A stretch of 58,918 nucleotides of DNA. Origin: an uncultured Lachnospiraceae bacterium (GTDB taxonomy: Bacteria; Bacillota; Clostridia; Lachnospirales; Lachnospiraceae). The position numbers were made by a program, and so were the translations under genes. The notes under the pieces were generated by a model that was given only the letters and a program-made list of their open reading frames with translations, was not told the DNA's origin and did not search any database. Positions 15,702 to 23,620 of this stretch are shown in pieces; position 1 is the first letter of the stretch; each line of letters opens with the position of its first letter. The stretch spans positions 1 to 58,918 of the forward strand of contig CABSEG010000009.1 in assembly GCA_902476645.1 (NCBI GenBank), given 5' to 3'.

Positions 15702-18026
15702 ATGGATGAAAAACTATATAATTTGATGGATTGGGCGGGGATTGAAGCCTTGGTGTACTCAGAGGAGGATAACCCTCACAGATTGCTGGGAGCACATGTA
15801 ACGGACGACGGGGTTTTAATTCAGCTTTTTATGCCGGGCGCTGTGGAAGTGAAAGTAAAGATAGATGGAGAAAAGAAAACTTATCCCATGGAGCTGGCTG
15901 ATGAGGAAGGATTTTTTGCCGCGCTGCTTCCGGGGAAAAAGATTCCATCCTATCGGTATGATATCGTCTTTGACAATGGAGAACAGGTAGAATGGGATGA
16001 TCCCTACGTGTTTGAACCGCAGGTTACGCAGCAGGAGGCGAGAAAATTTAACGAAGGTATCTGCTATGAGATTTATGAAAAGTTGGGCGCCCATCCGATG
16101 ACGATTCATGGAAAGGAAGGAGTCTATTTTGCCGTGTGGGCTCCAAATGCCATGCGGGTTAGCCTGGTAGGGGATTTTGATATCTGGGATGGTCGTCGGC
16201 TTCCTATGAGAAGACTAGGGGATTCTGGTATTTTTGAGCTTTTTGTTCCGGGCTTGAAGCCTGGAATGTTGTATAAATACGAAATAAAGGCTAAGGGCGG
16301 ACTAACCTTTCTGAAGGCGGATCCCTATGCAAATGCCGCTCAGCTCAGGCCAGATAACGCATCTGTAATTGTGGATCTCAGCACTTATTCCTGGATGGAT
16401 GAGGCCTGGCAGAAAGAGCACAGGCGTAAAAATTCCAACAAGGAGCCTATGGTGATCTATGAAATGCATCTGGGCTCCTGGAAAAAGCCAGAGGAAGATG
16501 AGAAGGAGTTTTATAACTACCGGGAATTGGCCCCTATGGTGGCAGACTATGTGAAAAAGATGGGCTATACGCATGTGGAACTGATGCCCGTGATGGAGCA
16601 TCCCTTCGACGCGTCCTGGGGATATCAGGTGACAGGATATTATGCCCCCACCAGGCGGTATGGAACGCCGCAGGATTTTATGTATTTTGTAGATTATATG
16701 CACAGACAGGGAATCGGGGTAATTCTGGACTGGGTGCCGGCTCATTTCCCAAGAGATACGTTTGGGCTCTGTGCCTTTGATGGTACCTGTCTTTATGAAC
16801 ATCTGGATCCGAGACAGGGCTCCCATCCCCACTGGGGTACATTGATTTATAATTATGGCCGTCCGGAAGTAAAAAATTTTTTGATCTCAAACGCGCTGTT
16901 TTGGGTGGATAAGTACCATGCCGACGGCATCCGCATGGACGCAGTGGCCTCTATGCTGTATCTGGACTATGGAAAGAATGACGGCGAGTGGGTGGCAAAT
17001 ATCTATGGCGGAAATGAGAATCTGGAGGCTGTGGAGTTTTTAAAACACTTGAACTCCATTTTTAAGAAAAAATATCCGGGTGCGTTGCTGATTGCGGAGG
17101 AGTCTACGGCATGGCCGATGGTGACTGGAAACGTGGAGGAAGACGGTCTTGGATTCGACTATAAGTGGAACATGGGATGGATGAATGACTTTATCGGTTA
17201 TATGCGTCTGGATCCGTATTTTCGATCCTACCATCATGGAGAACTGACCTTCAGTATGATTTATGCCTACAGTGAGCAATACATCCTGACTCTTTCTCAC
17301 GATGAAGTGGTTCACGGGAAAGGTTCTATGATCGGGAAGATGCCGGGAGAGCGGGAACAGAAGTTTGCAAATCTCCGGGCCGCTTACGGGTTCTGGATGA
17401 CCCATCCTGGAAAAAAGCTGTTGTTTATGGGACAGGATTTTGCTCAGGAGAGGGAGTGGAGTGAGGAGAGAAGTCTGGACTGGGAACTTCTAGATGTGCC
17501 GGAACACGGGCAGATGCAGGCCTATGTAAAAGCGCTTCTTGCGTTCTACCGGAAACATCCGGCCATGTATCAGTTGGATCATGATCCCAAGGGATTTAGC
17601 TGGATCAATGCGATTTCTGCCAATGAAGATATGTTGGTATTCACAAGAAATACCAGGAAGAAGGAAGAGTTGTTGCTGGTGGTGTGTAATTTTTCACCTC
17701 TGGTTTATGAGAATCATAAGATCGGCGTGCCTTATCCTGGAAAATATAAGGAGATTTTTAACAGTGATAAGAAAGAATTTGGAGGTAGTGGAGCCGGAAA
17801 TCCAAGATTAAAGCAATCCAAAAAAGATGAGTGCGATGACAGGCCGGATTCCATAACCATTAAAGTTCCTCCTATGTCTGTGATTATTTTTTCTTATACA
17901 AAAACTGCTCCAAAAACAGGGACTAACAAGACAGCCAAGGCAAAACCGAGAAAGAATACGGCTCTGAAAAAAGATTTGAAGAAAGAACTGGAAGAAAAAT
18001 TCGAGAAAGAAAGCTTTAAGGAGTAG
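15702..18026 (+). CDS. glgB: 1,4-alpha-glucan branching enzyme
   Basis: A 774-residue GH13 enzyme that makes alpha-1,6 branches in glycogen. An N-terminal module and CBM48 (about residues 20-220, with YFAVWAPNAMRVSLVGDF) precede the catalytic barrel. The nucleophile is Asp413 in DGIRMDAVASM, the acid/base Glu466 in IAEESTAWP and the third acid is in LSHDEVVHGKGSM. The last about 45 residues form a Lys-rich tail (TAKAKPRKN, KKDLKKELEEKF) not needed by the family. No glgC, glgA or glgP is nearby. mscS follows 11 bp later. Confidence 0.96.
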   Translation: MDEKLYNLMDWAGIEALVYSEEDNPHRLLGAHVTDDGVLIQLFMPGAVEVKVKIDGEKKTYPMELADEEGFFAALLPGKKIPSYRYDIVFDNGEQVEWDDPYVFEPQVTQQEARKFNEGICYEIYEKLGAHPMTIHGKEGVYFAVWAPNAMRVSLVGDFDIWDGRRLPMRRLGDSGIFELFVPGLKPGMLYKYEIKAKGGLTFLKADPYANAAQLRPDNASVIVDLSTYSWMDEAWQKEHRRKNSNKEPMVIYEMHLGSWKKPEEDEKEFYNYRELAPMVADYVKKMGYTHVELMPVMEHPFDASWGYQVTGYYAPTRRYGTPQDFMYFVDYMHRQGIGVILDWVPAHFPRDTFGLCAFDGTCLYEHLDPRQGSHPHWGTLIYNYGRPEVKNFLISNALFWVDKYHADGIRMDAVASMLYLDYGKNDGEWVANIYGGNENLEAVEFLKHLNSIFKKKYPGALLIAEESTAWPMVTGNVEEDGLGFDYKWNMGWMNDFIGYMRLDPYFRSYHHGELTFSMIYAYSEQYILTLSHDEVVHGKGSMIGKMPGEREQKFANLRAAYGFWMTHPGKKLLFMGQDFAQEREWSEERSLDWELLDVPEHGQMQAYVKALLAFYRKHPAMYQLDHDPKGFSWINAISANEDMLVFTRNTRKKEELLLVVCNFSPLVYENHKIGVPYPGKYKEIFNSDKKEFGGSGAGNPRLKQSKKDECDDRPDSITIKVPPMSVIIFSYTKTAPKTGTNKTAKAKPRKNTALKKDLKKELEEKFEKESFKE

Positions 18027-18037
18027 GGAAGACGCGG

Positions 18038-18955
18038 ATGACTACAGAGAACCTGACAAATCAGCTCACAGAGCAGTTGGAAGAGCATACACAGGAGGCA
18101 AACCAGTTTCTGGAATATTTACAGGGAAAATTGCCTGCGATGTTAGACTTTTTGTTTAAGATTTTTATCGTTCTCGTCCTGTTTTTTATCGGAAAAAAGA
18201 TAATAAAACTTATTCGGAAGATCATGAGAAAATCTTTTGAGCGGGCGGGACTGGAAACGGGCTCCATCCATTTTTTGGATTCCCTGATCAAGGCAGTTTT
18301 ATATGTCATCCTAGTAGCCTCTCTGGCCACTTACCTGGGTGTCAAGGAAGGGTCTATAGCGGCTCTCCTTGGCTCCATGGGAGTCGGTATTGTACTGGCA
18401 TTAAAAGAATCCTTGTCAAATATCGCCGGAGGCTTTATACTGTTGATTATGAAGCCTTTTGTGGTGGGAGACTATATAAAGGAAGATGACAGCGGCAATG
18501 AGGGAACCGTGGACCGGATTGATTTATTCTATACGACTTTGATTACTCCGGATAACAGGACCGTTGCCCTGCCAAACGGAATTTTGTCTAATACCAGTAT
18601 GACGAACATCTCAAAACAGGATAAACGCCAACTTCGGGAGCGCGTGGGAATTTCTTACGAGGCCGATATCCGAAGAGCAAAGGATATCCTGGAAAAAATT
18701 TTAAAAGAGGATTCCCAGGTATTACAGGAAGAGGAGCAGGAGGTCTTTGTAGATCAATTGGCCGATAGTGCCGTGATATTGGGATGGCGGGCTTGGGTGA
18801 AGCCGGAAGATTACTGGAATGCAAGATGGCGGATTACGGAACAGATAAAATATGCATTTGATGAGGAAGGGATTGCGATCCCCTATAATCAACTGGAGGT
18901 GACCATTAAGGAGCGTGCAACGTCATACAAAGGCCCCTTAGGCCAGGAGGAATAG
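18038..18955 (+). CDS. MscS family small-conductance mechanosensitive channel
   Basis: A 305-residue membrane protein. Three hydrophobic segments (about residues 33-53, 84-103 and 108-135) are followed by a beta domain and a C-terminal alpha/beta domain, as in MscS. The pore helix is GSMGVGIVLALKESLSNIAGG, close to the Gly/Ala-rich TM3 of the family, and FVVGDYIK marks the start of the beta domain. The role is solute release on hypo-osmotic shock. It is 11 bp after glgB and 1 bp before the CsoR-like gene, so they are likely co-transcribed. Confidence 0.92.
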   Translation: MTTENLTNQLTEQLEEHTQEANQFLEYLQGKLPAMLDFLFKIFIVLVLFFIGKKIIKLIRKIMRKSFERAGLETGSIHFLDSLIKAVLYVILVASLATYLGVKEGSIAALLGSMGVGIVLALKESLSNIAGGFILLIMKPFVVGDYIKEDDSGNEGTVDRIDLFYTTLITPDNRTVALPNGILSNTSMTNISKQDKRQLRERVGISYEADIRRAKDILEKILKEDSQVLQEEEQEVFVDQLADSAVILGWRAWVKPEDYWNARWRITEQIKYAFDEEGIAIPYNQLEVTIKERATSYKGPLGQEE

Positions 18956-18956
18956 C

Positions 18957-19337
18957 ATGAAAGAAGAAAAGAGACAGCCGCATACGCACGTAAGAGAAGA
19001 TGGGACGGTATATACCCATGTGCATGTCCATAACCATGATCTGGAGTATTTGCCCCATTCTCATGAGCATGCCCATACCCATGAGAATACAAAAGCCGTA
19101 CTGAATCGCCTCTCCAGGGCTATCGGTCACCTGGAATCCATCCGGAAAATGGTGGAGAGCGGGCGAGATTGCAGTGAAGTCCTTATTCAGCTTTCGGCAG
19201 TGAAAGCAGCGATTAATAATACCGGAAAGGTGATTCTTCACGATCATATCCAGCATTGTTTGGTGGAAGCCGTGGAAACGGGGGATACGCAGGCAATTGA
19301 AGAGCTGAATAAGGCGATTGACCGTTTTATTAAGTGA
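18957..19337 (+). CDS. CsoR-type metal-sensing repressor with His-rich N-terminal extension
   Basis: A 126-residue protein. Residues 45-126 are a CsoR/RcnR (DUF156) four-helix domain: VLNRLSRAIGHLESI, then the ligands Cys72, His97 and Cys101. The Cys-X24-His-X3-Cys spacing is that of Cu(I)-sensing CsoR, so copper is the first guess; CstR-like persulfide sensing cannot be excluded since it uses the same two cysteines. Residues 9-42 add eleven histidines in HVHVHNH and HSHEHAHTHE runs, an extra metal-binding segment. No copper ATPase or chaperone is adjacent; the neighbours are mscS and a degenerate sirtuin. AGGAGG is 6 nt before the ATG. Confidence 0.88.
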   Translation: MKEEKRQPHTHVREDGTVYTHVHVHNHDLEYLPHSHEHAHTHENTKAVLNRLSRAIGHLESIRKMVESGRDCSEVLIQLSAVKAAINNTGKVILHDHIQHCLVEAVETGDTQAIEELNKAIDRFIK

Positions 19338-19360
19338 CAGTGGTTTGAGGAGGAAGATGA

Positions 19361-20107
19361 ATGAATCTGGAATATGTGCAGCAGGCCCTCCTGTCATCAG
19401 AGTATACCGTATGTCTTGTCGGGAAAAATATGATGAAGAGAACGGGGCTGCGTTATCTGAGGGACAGCGATGAAGCTTATGATCTGGAGCAAAAGTACGG
19501 TTACTCTCTTGAGGAGCTATATAGTGCGAGAATGTTTGGAACGCGCCCGCATTTATTTTATCAGTTTTACAGGGAAGTAATACTGGAGGGAATCCGGGAT
19601 CCGGGACCGGCATATGATGCACTGTCGGATCTGGAACAGATGGGATTTTTGAAGTCCATTATCACCAAAGATGTTTTTGATCTACCGGGGAGGGCCGGAT
19701 GTGCCAATGTGTTTGCACTGCATGGTACTGTATTCCACAACAGTCACTGTTCCCGATGCGGGAAAGAGTTTTCCATGGATTATATTCGGGGGAGTACAGA
19801 CATCCCCATGTGTGATGAGTGCCATATCCCTCTGCATCCTGGAACCAGCCTGCTGGGGGAGATGGTGGATAATAAAGTGATCAGTCAGGCAGCTCACGAG
19901 GTTTCACGGGCAGAGCTGCTGGTTTTATGCGGATTGAATTTCGGCAGTAAGTTGACAAGGGACATGATTCAGTATTTTCAGGGAAAAAAGTTAATATTAA
20001 TCAACACGGAAAAGCACTATCAGGACGAGCGGGCAGATCTGGTCTATTATGGAGTACTGGATATGATACTGCCGGAAGTGGTAAATCTATTAAAGGAAAA
20101 AAGGTAA
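19361..20107 (+). CDS. Degenerate Sir2 (sirtuin)-like protein
   Basis: A 248-residue protein that follows the sirtuin layout but has lost most NAD+ contacts. The GAGIS...PDFR segment is replaced by VGKNMMKRTGLRYLR (residues 20-34), and TQNIDxLH by TKDVFDLP (102-109). The late GTSL is GLNF. Retained are the catalytic-type His121 (ALHGTV), four zinc cysteines (C130, C133, C151, C154) and the LILIN strand. Classical NAD-dependent deacylation is therefore doubtful. It may be a binding protein or use another ligand. It sits 23 bp after the CsoR-like gene and 1 bp before an LCP gene. Confidence 0.8.
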   Translation: MNLEYVQQALLSSEYTVCLVGKNMMKRTGLRYLRDSDEAYDLEQKYGYSLEELYSARMFGTRPHLFYQFYREVILEGIRDPGPAYDALSDLEQMGFLKSIITKDVFDLPGRAGCANVFALHGTVFHNSHCSRCGKEFSMDYIRGSTDIPMCDECHIPLHPGTSLLGEMVDNKVISQAAHEVSRAELLVLCGLNFGSKLTRDMIQYFQGKKLILINTEKHYQDERADLVYYGVLDMILPEVVNLLKEKR

Positions 20108-20108
20108 G

Positions 20109-21275
20109 ATGGGAAAAAGACAGATAGATAAGACAAATGCATCCTATAAAAAGTACAGGAGAAGAAAAATTATTTTTATTGTAGAAGTGGTTTTTCTGAT
20201 TTTGCTTTGTGTGGCTGCATTCTTCTATATACAGGTACAGAAGAAACTAAACAGTATTCAAATGGAAACCTTAGACAGTGAGAAAATTGAGTTTAATGAG
20301 GCAGTGGAAACAGATCAGGTAATCAAAGGATATACGAATATCGCTCTGTTCGGAGCAGATTCCAGACAGAGAGACCTTACGAGGACAAATACGGATACCA
20401 TTATTATTGCAAGTATAAATAACGATACAAAAGAGGTTAAACTGGTATCTGTATATCGGGATACGTATCTGTATATCGGAGGAGATTTGTGGAGAAAGGC
20501 CAATGCCGCCTATGCCAACGGAGGACCAGAGTGGGCTCTCAATATGCTAAACACCAATTTTGACTTGGATATTAAGAGCTATATAACGGTAGATTTCACA
20601 TCTCTTGTGGAGGTGATTGATCTGTTAGGTGGGCTGGAAATCACGGTAGATGATGCGGAGGCCGAACACTTAAATAATTACTGTGTGGAAACTTCAGAGG
20701 TGACCGGGAAATCCTATGAGCCTTTGCCAGGAGCGGGAACTTACCAGATGAATGGCGTCCAGTCTGTGGCTTATACCAGAATCCGTTATACGGCAGGAAA
20801 TGATTTTAAACGGACTGAGAGGCAGAGAGAAGTCATTGCGAAGATTGTTGAGAAAGCGAAGAAGGCCAGTTTGCCAACGCTTAATAAGATTATGGATACG
20901 GTATTTCCAATGATCAAAACCAATCTGAGTAAATCAGAGATTTTGTCTATGGGGATGAGTATGCTTTCCTATAAATTAGGAGAGACAACCGGATTCCCAT
21001 TTACACACAAGACATCTCAGGATGGAGATAATGAGATACCGGTTACGTTGGAGTCAAATGTGGATCAGCTACACACCTTTTTGTTCGGAGATGAAGACTA
21101 CACTCCCTCAGAAGTAGTAAAAGAGCGAAGTCAGTATATCATCGAAGAGACAGGGTATGATGAAAATACAAGCTACAGTGATGAAAATTATACTTTAAAT
21201 GGCGACGAAGTAGAGCAAAAGGACGGAGAAAAGAAGCAGGAAATCAAGGAGCAGGAAGAACAAGCGGATTACTAA
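20109..21275 (+). CDS. LytR-CpsA-Psr (LCP) family cell-wall glycopolymer ligase
   Basis: A 388-residue membrane protein with a short basic N terminus, one transmembrane segment (about residues 20-42) and an extracellular LCP domain. Family blocks present are ALFGADSR, TNTDTIIIASIN, KLVSVYRDTY, DLLGGLEITVDD and the arginine-rich RIRYTAGNDFKRTERQREV. LCP enzymes move undecaprenyl-linked glycopolymers to peptidoglycan. After about residue 320 the tail is acidic and Glu/Gln-rich with low complexity. It ends a run of genes from mscS with gaps of 1-23 bp. Confidence 0.93.
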   Translation: MGKRQIDKTNASYKKYRRRKIIFIVEVVFLILLCVAAFFYIQVQKKLNSIQMETLDSEKIEFNEAVETDQVIKGYTNIALFGADSRQRDLTRTNTDTIIIASINNDTKEVKLVSVYRDTYLYIGGDLWRKANAAYANGGPEWALNMLNTNFDLDIKSYITVDFTSLVEVIDLLGGLEITVDDAEAEHLNNYCVETSEVTGKSYEPLPGAGTYQMNGVQSVAYTRIRYTAGNDFKRTERQREVIAKIVEKAKKASLPTLNKIMDTVFPMIKTNLSKSEILSMGMSMLSYKLGETTGFPFTHKTSQDGDNEIPVTLESNVDQLHTFLFGDEDYTPSEVVKERSQYIIEETGYDENTSYSDENYTLNGDEVEQKDGEKKQEIKEQEEQADY

Positions 21276-21303
21276 AAAATATGGGAGAATGGAAAGAAAA
21301 TAC

Positions 21304-21332
21304 TTGCATTTTATTGGAAGATAGTATATAAT
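21304..21332 (+). promoter_or_regulatory. SigA-type promoter for tRNA-Thr
   Basis: TTGCAT (21304-21309), 17 bp, TATAAT (21327-21332). A hairpin, CAGCGGT/ACCGCTG (21342-21348, 21357-21363), follows in the leader and ends 5 nt before the mature tRNA. Confidence 0.75.
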
Positions 21333-21368
21333 AATCAAAGTCAGCGGTTGAAAGATACCGCTGATGAT

Positions 21369-21441
21369 GCTGAAATAGCTCAGTTGGTAGAGCACTTCAC
21401 TCGTAATGAAGGGGTCGAGGGTTCAAGTCCCTTTTTCAGCT
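21369..21441 (+). tRNA. tRNA-Thr, anticodon CGT
   Basis: A full cloverleaf can be folded. The acceptor stem is GCTGAAA/TTTCAGC. The D arm GCTC/GAGC (21378-21381, 21390-21393) has GG in its loop. The anticodon stem is CTTCA/TGAAG with loop CTCGTAA (anticodon 21402-21404), and the T arm is GAGGG/CCCTT with loop TTCAAGT. It reads ACG. The 3' CCA is not encoded. Confidence 0.95.
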
Positions 21442-21451
21442 TGGCTTAGGA

Positions 21452-21496
21452 AAGGCCGCAAACCTTGGAAAAATCAAGGGTTGCGGCCTTTTTTCG
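21452..21496 (+). terminator. Intrinsic terminator after tRNA-Thr
   Basis: GGCCGCAA (21454-21461) pairs with TTGCGGCC (21481-21488), extended inward by CCTTG/CAAGG, followed by six T. Confidence 0.9.
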
Positions 21497-21556
21497 CATT
21501 TTAGCTAGAAAAGAAAAAATGCTTAAAAACCTTAAAAAATAGGTCAAAATCGAGAT

Positions 21557-21578
21557 AAATGTTAGTCAAATGTTAGTC
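21557..21578. repeat. Tandem 11-bp direct repeat at the integrase 3' end
   Basis: AAATGTTAGTC occurs twice head to tail (21557-21567, 21568-21578), the second copy covering the integrase stop codon. It may be a chance duplication or an arm-type integrase site. Confidence 0.5.
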
Positions 21579-22685
21579 AGATTTTTGGGCTGCCATATAT
21601 TCTTGAAGTTTTAGGCCGCAATTGGATTTATTTTGATCCAGGTGCGTATAGATGTCCAGGGTTGTTTTGCTGTCTGCATGCCCTAAGATCCTGATAGCCT
21701 CTTTTAAATCCACTCCGGCATAATAGAGCATAGTGGCGTAGTTATGTCGGAATATGTGAGGAGTTAGTCCCTGAATGGCATTTATATCGAAAACAACCTT
21801 GCTCCCTTCCCAATGATGCGTTCCTCCTGCAGCTTCATTTATTTTCCGGTAAATTTGATTCCAGAATCTTTTGTATGACGTACCGGACATATACTGGCCA
21901 GAAGAGTTTGGAAACAGAACCAGATTTCTTTGGTACTGCATGTAAGACTTTAAGACGGTGCCCAGTGGTTCGATCAGGGGCACTTCCCTGTTGCCGGCAC
22001 TTGTTTTTGGACTTTTCGCACCAGAAGAGTTTCCGATAAACTCCAAGGACTTATTGACGGTGATGGTTCCGGAATTTAGATTTATGTCAGCCCTGGTAAG
22101 TGCAAGCGCTTCTCCGCGCCGCAAACCGGCATAATAAAGGACGCAGACAAAAGCCTTCTCTTTCGGCGTAAGCTTTGCCTTAAAAAGAGCCTTTTTCTCT
22201 TCCTCGGTGAGAGCCCTCTTTCCCCTTCTGGAAGCTTTAGGAAGTTGAATGCCCCTGGAGACGTTCTTATAGATCAATCCATCATCTATTGCGGTTTCAA
22301 GAATCTGGTTCAGCGTAAGCCGGTAACGTCTTTTTAGGTCATATCCTTCTATCACGTTCATGCCTGCCTGAATATCTGTCTTTTTCAGATCTTTTAAGCG
22401 AATGTCTTGAATCCCGGAAAAATGATTTGTAATTATGTTTCGGTATCCTTGATACGTGCTTGCGGACAAATCAGATTTGTAAGCCTCCAGCCACTCTTTT
22501 GCATATGTGCCAAGCGTATATCCCTCATCGTCCGAATAAGTGCCTCGCGCAAGATCTGCAAGGATCTCTGACTTATTCCTTTCTAACTCGGCGATAGAGC
22601 GCCCATATACGGTCTTAAATTTCCTCTTTTTAGACGAATCATACCCTATACATATGATTACCATAAACTCTTCATATGTACTCAT
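21573..22685 (-). CDS. Tyrosine recombinase / phage-type integrase
   Basis: A 370-residue site-specific recombinase. I choose the ATG at 22685 (MSTYEEFMV) rather than 22691 because AGGAGG lies 9 nt before it. It has an N-terminal arm-binding region, a SAM-like core-binding domain (about residues 60-150) and a catalytic domain with Arg in YYAGLRRGEAL, HxxR in LTPHIFRHNYA, a late His in LGHADSKTT and the nucleophile Tyr in DIYTHL. It reads toward the 3' end of tRNA-Thr, the usual setting of a tRNA-targeting element. No excisionase, replication or structural genes accompany it, so this appears to be a remnant. Confidence 0.92.
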   Translation of the reverse strand: MSTYEEFMVIICIGYDSSKKRKFKTVYGRSIAELERNKSEILADLARGTYSDDEGYTLGTYAKEWLEAYKSDLSASTYQGYRNIITNHFSGIQDIRLKDLKKTDIQAGMNVIEGYDLKRRYRLTLNQILETAIDDGLIYKNVSRGIQLPKASRRGKRALTEEEKKALFKAKLTPKEKAFVCVLYYAGLRRGEALALTRADINLNSGTITVNKSLEFIGNSSGAKSPKTSAGNREVPLIEPLGTVLKSYMQYQRNLVLFPNSSGQYMSGTSYKRFWNQIYRKINEAAGGTHHWEGSKVVFDINAIQGLTPHIFRHNYATMLYYAGVDLKEAIRILGHADSKTTLDIYTHLDQNKSNCGLKLQEYMAAQKSD

Positions 22686-22691
22686 AAGCAT

Positions 22692-22954
22692 CCCCTCCTG
22701 TCAAGATTCAGGGCGGGGAACCGTAGCCGCTCTACCGGCTTTAAGCATATATGTTGTCAAGATATGGTTTTCCCCTACGCATTTAGAGGCGATTGGGGCA
22801 CGATTTTAAGCATCATCATTATTACATTTTATTAGATATACAATAGCTAATACTGCGCAAATATTTAAACTTGGCTTTCTTTACCAAATTCGAGAGAAAA
22901 ATTTTTTAGAAAAGACTGCCCGATGACCAGACAGTCTTTTTGTATATCCTATGA
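22692..22954. other. Intergenic region between integrase and microprotein
   Basis: The reverse strand has a 34-codon open stretch (22805-22701) ending in MLKAGRAATVPRPES then stop, just upstream of the integrase. It has no clear start or RBS and may be a fragment of a lost gene. The rest (22815-22910) is AT-rich with nothing I recognise. No copy of the tRNA 3' end is found here, so I cannot place a right attachment site. Confidence 0.4.
22910..22940 (-). terminator. Terminator-like hairpin after the microprotein
   Basis: AAAAGACTG (22910-22918) and CAGTCTTTT (22932-22940) form a 9-bp stem with a 13-nt loop, 15 bp beyond the microprotein stop. The stem itself carries the A/T runs, so it may work on both strands. 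Confidence 0.65.
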
Positions 22955-23035
22955 TTATTTTCTGTATTCCGCAACGATGGCTGCAACAAAGATGCCAACA
23001 ATCACGACAATTAACAAAATGGATACGATGCTCAT
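22955..23035 (-). CDS. 26-residue membrane microprotein
   Basis: A short reading frame encoding MSIVSILLIVVIVGIFVAAI followed by VAEYRK. It is a single hydrophobic helix (residues 2-20) with a charged C-terminal end. A very strong Shine-Dalgarno, AAGGAGGTGAG, ends 5 nt before the ATG, and a hairpin terminator follows, which argues for real translation. It lies 46 bp downstream of the 128-residue membrane protein on the same strand, so they may form a two-gene unit. It resembles KdpF in size only; no kdp genes are here. Function unknown. Confidence 0.65.
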   Translation of the reverse strand: MSIVSILLIVVIVGIFVAAIVAEYRK

Positions 23036-23081
23036 GTTTCTCACCTCCTTAGCAAAGAATCTGCGTTTGAGGCAATGAGCA

Positions 23082-23468
23082 TCATAGTCCGTGGGTAAAA
23101 TAAATGGAACGAATGATTCGTTTCCTGATATATGGTACCTTTACCTTAGAAATCCATCGGAGAATCTCCGGTGGCCCAACCAGAACAGACAGAAGAAGCA
23201 GCAACAAAGGCATTAATATGCGAATGAGTTCTTTGTCCGAGATCTGGTTTGGGAGAACGGAGATAGGAATCAGGCGTGATTCCGTTGCGGTGAATAAGGT
23301 ATCATCAGGAGCTCCCGTATCTGCTATGATACGACTGACTGGAATATTTGACTTCTGTAACTGTAACATAACAATGGACTGGTAAGTCTGGTCTACATCT
23401 TTTTGAATGATATGTAGGGGAACCAAAACTAGAATCAGAGCCAAAAATAAGGGGACTACCCGCTTCAT
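23082..23468 (-). CDS. Small membrane protein of unknown function
   Basis: A 128-residue protein I do not recognise. The N terminus (MKRVVPLFLALILVLVPLH) is a signal peptide or membrane anchor. Residues about 20-80 would be extracytoplasmic. A second hydrophobic segment (LMPLLLLLLSVLVG, about 85-99) is followed by a basic cytoplasmic tail (ISKVKVPYIRKRIIR). AAGGAGGTG is 8 nt before the ATG, so expression is likely. It lies between the integrase remnant and gdhA, and the microprotein follows on the same strand. It could be native chromosome or cargo of the lost element. Confidence 0.7.
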   Translation of the reverse strand: MKRVVPLFLALILVLVPLHIIQKDVDQTYQSIVMLQLQKSNIPVSRIIADTGAPDDTLFTATESRLIPISVLPNQISDKELIRILMPLLLLLLSVLVGPPEILRWISKVKVPYIRKRIIRSIYFTHGL

Positions 23469-23562
23469 GCCTTTTCACCTCCTTCTGATTTCTGATTTTA
23501 TTATACCGTAGAAGAAAGGGAAAAGCAATGATAAGGAGAAAGCAGAAAACATATTGATCAAT

Positions 23563-23603
23563 CAAAATACCGCCTCACAGCCAGACACAGCTGCGGGCGG
23601 TAT
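23563..23603 (-). terminator. Intrinsic terminator after gdhA
   Basis: On the reverse strand, ATACCGCC (23603-23596) pairs with GGCGGTAT (23574-23567), followed by TTTT. Confidence 0.8.
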
Positions 23604-23620
23604 ATATAAAAAGGTGAAGA

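Noticed and set aside
18906..19622. 238-codon reverse frame across mscS, csoR-like and sirtuin genes
   Set aside because: It spans three coding genes on the other strand and has no RBS or recognisable domain.
22701..22805. 34-codon reverse stretch before the integrase
   Set aside because: It has no RBS; I could not tie it to an excisionase or any known family, so I mention it only in the intergenic entry.
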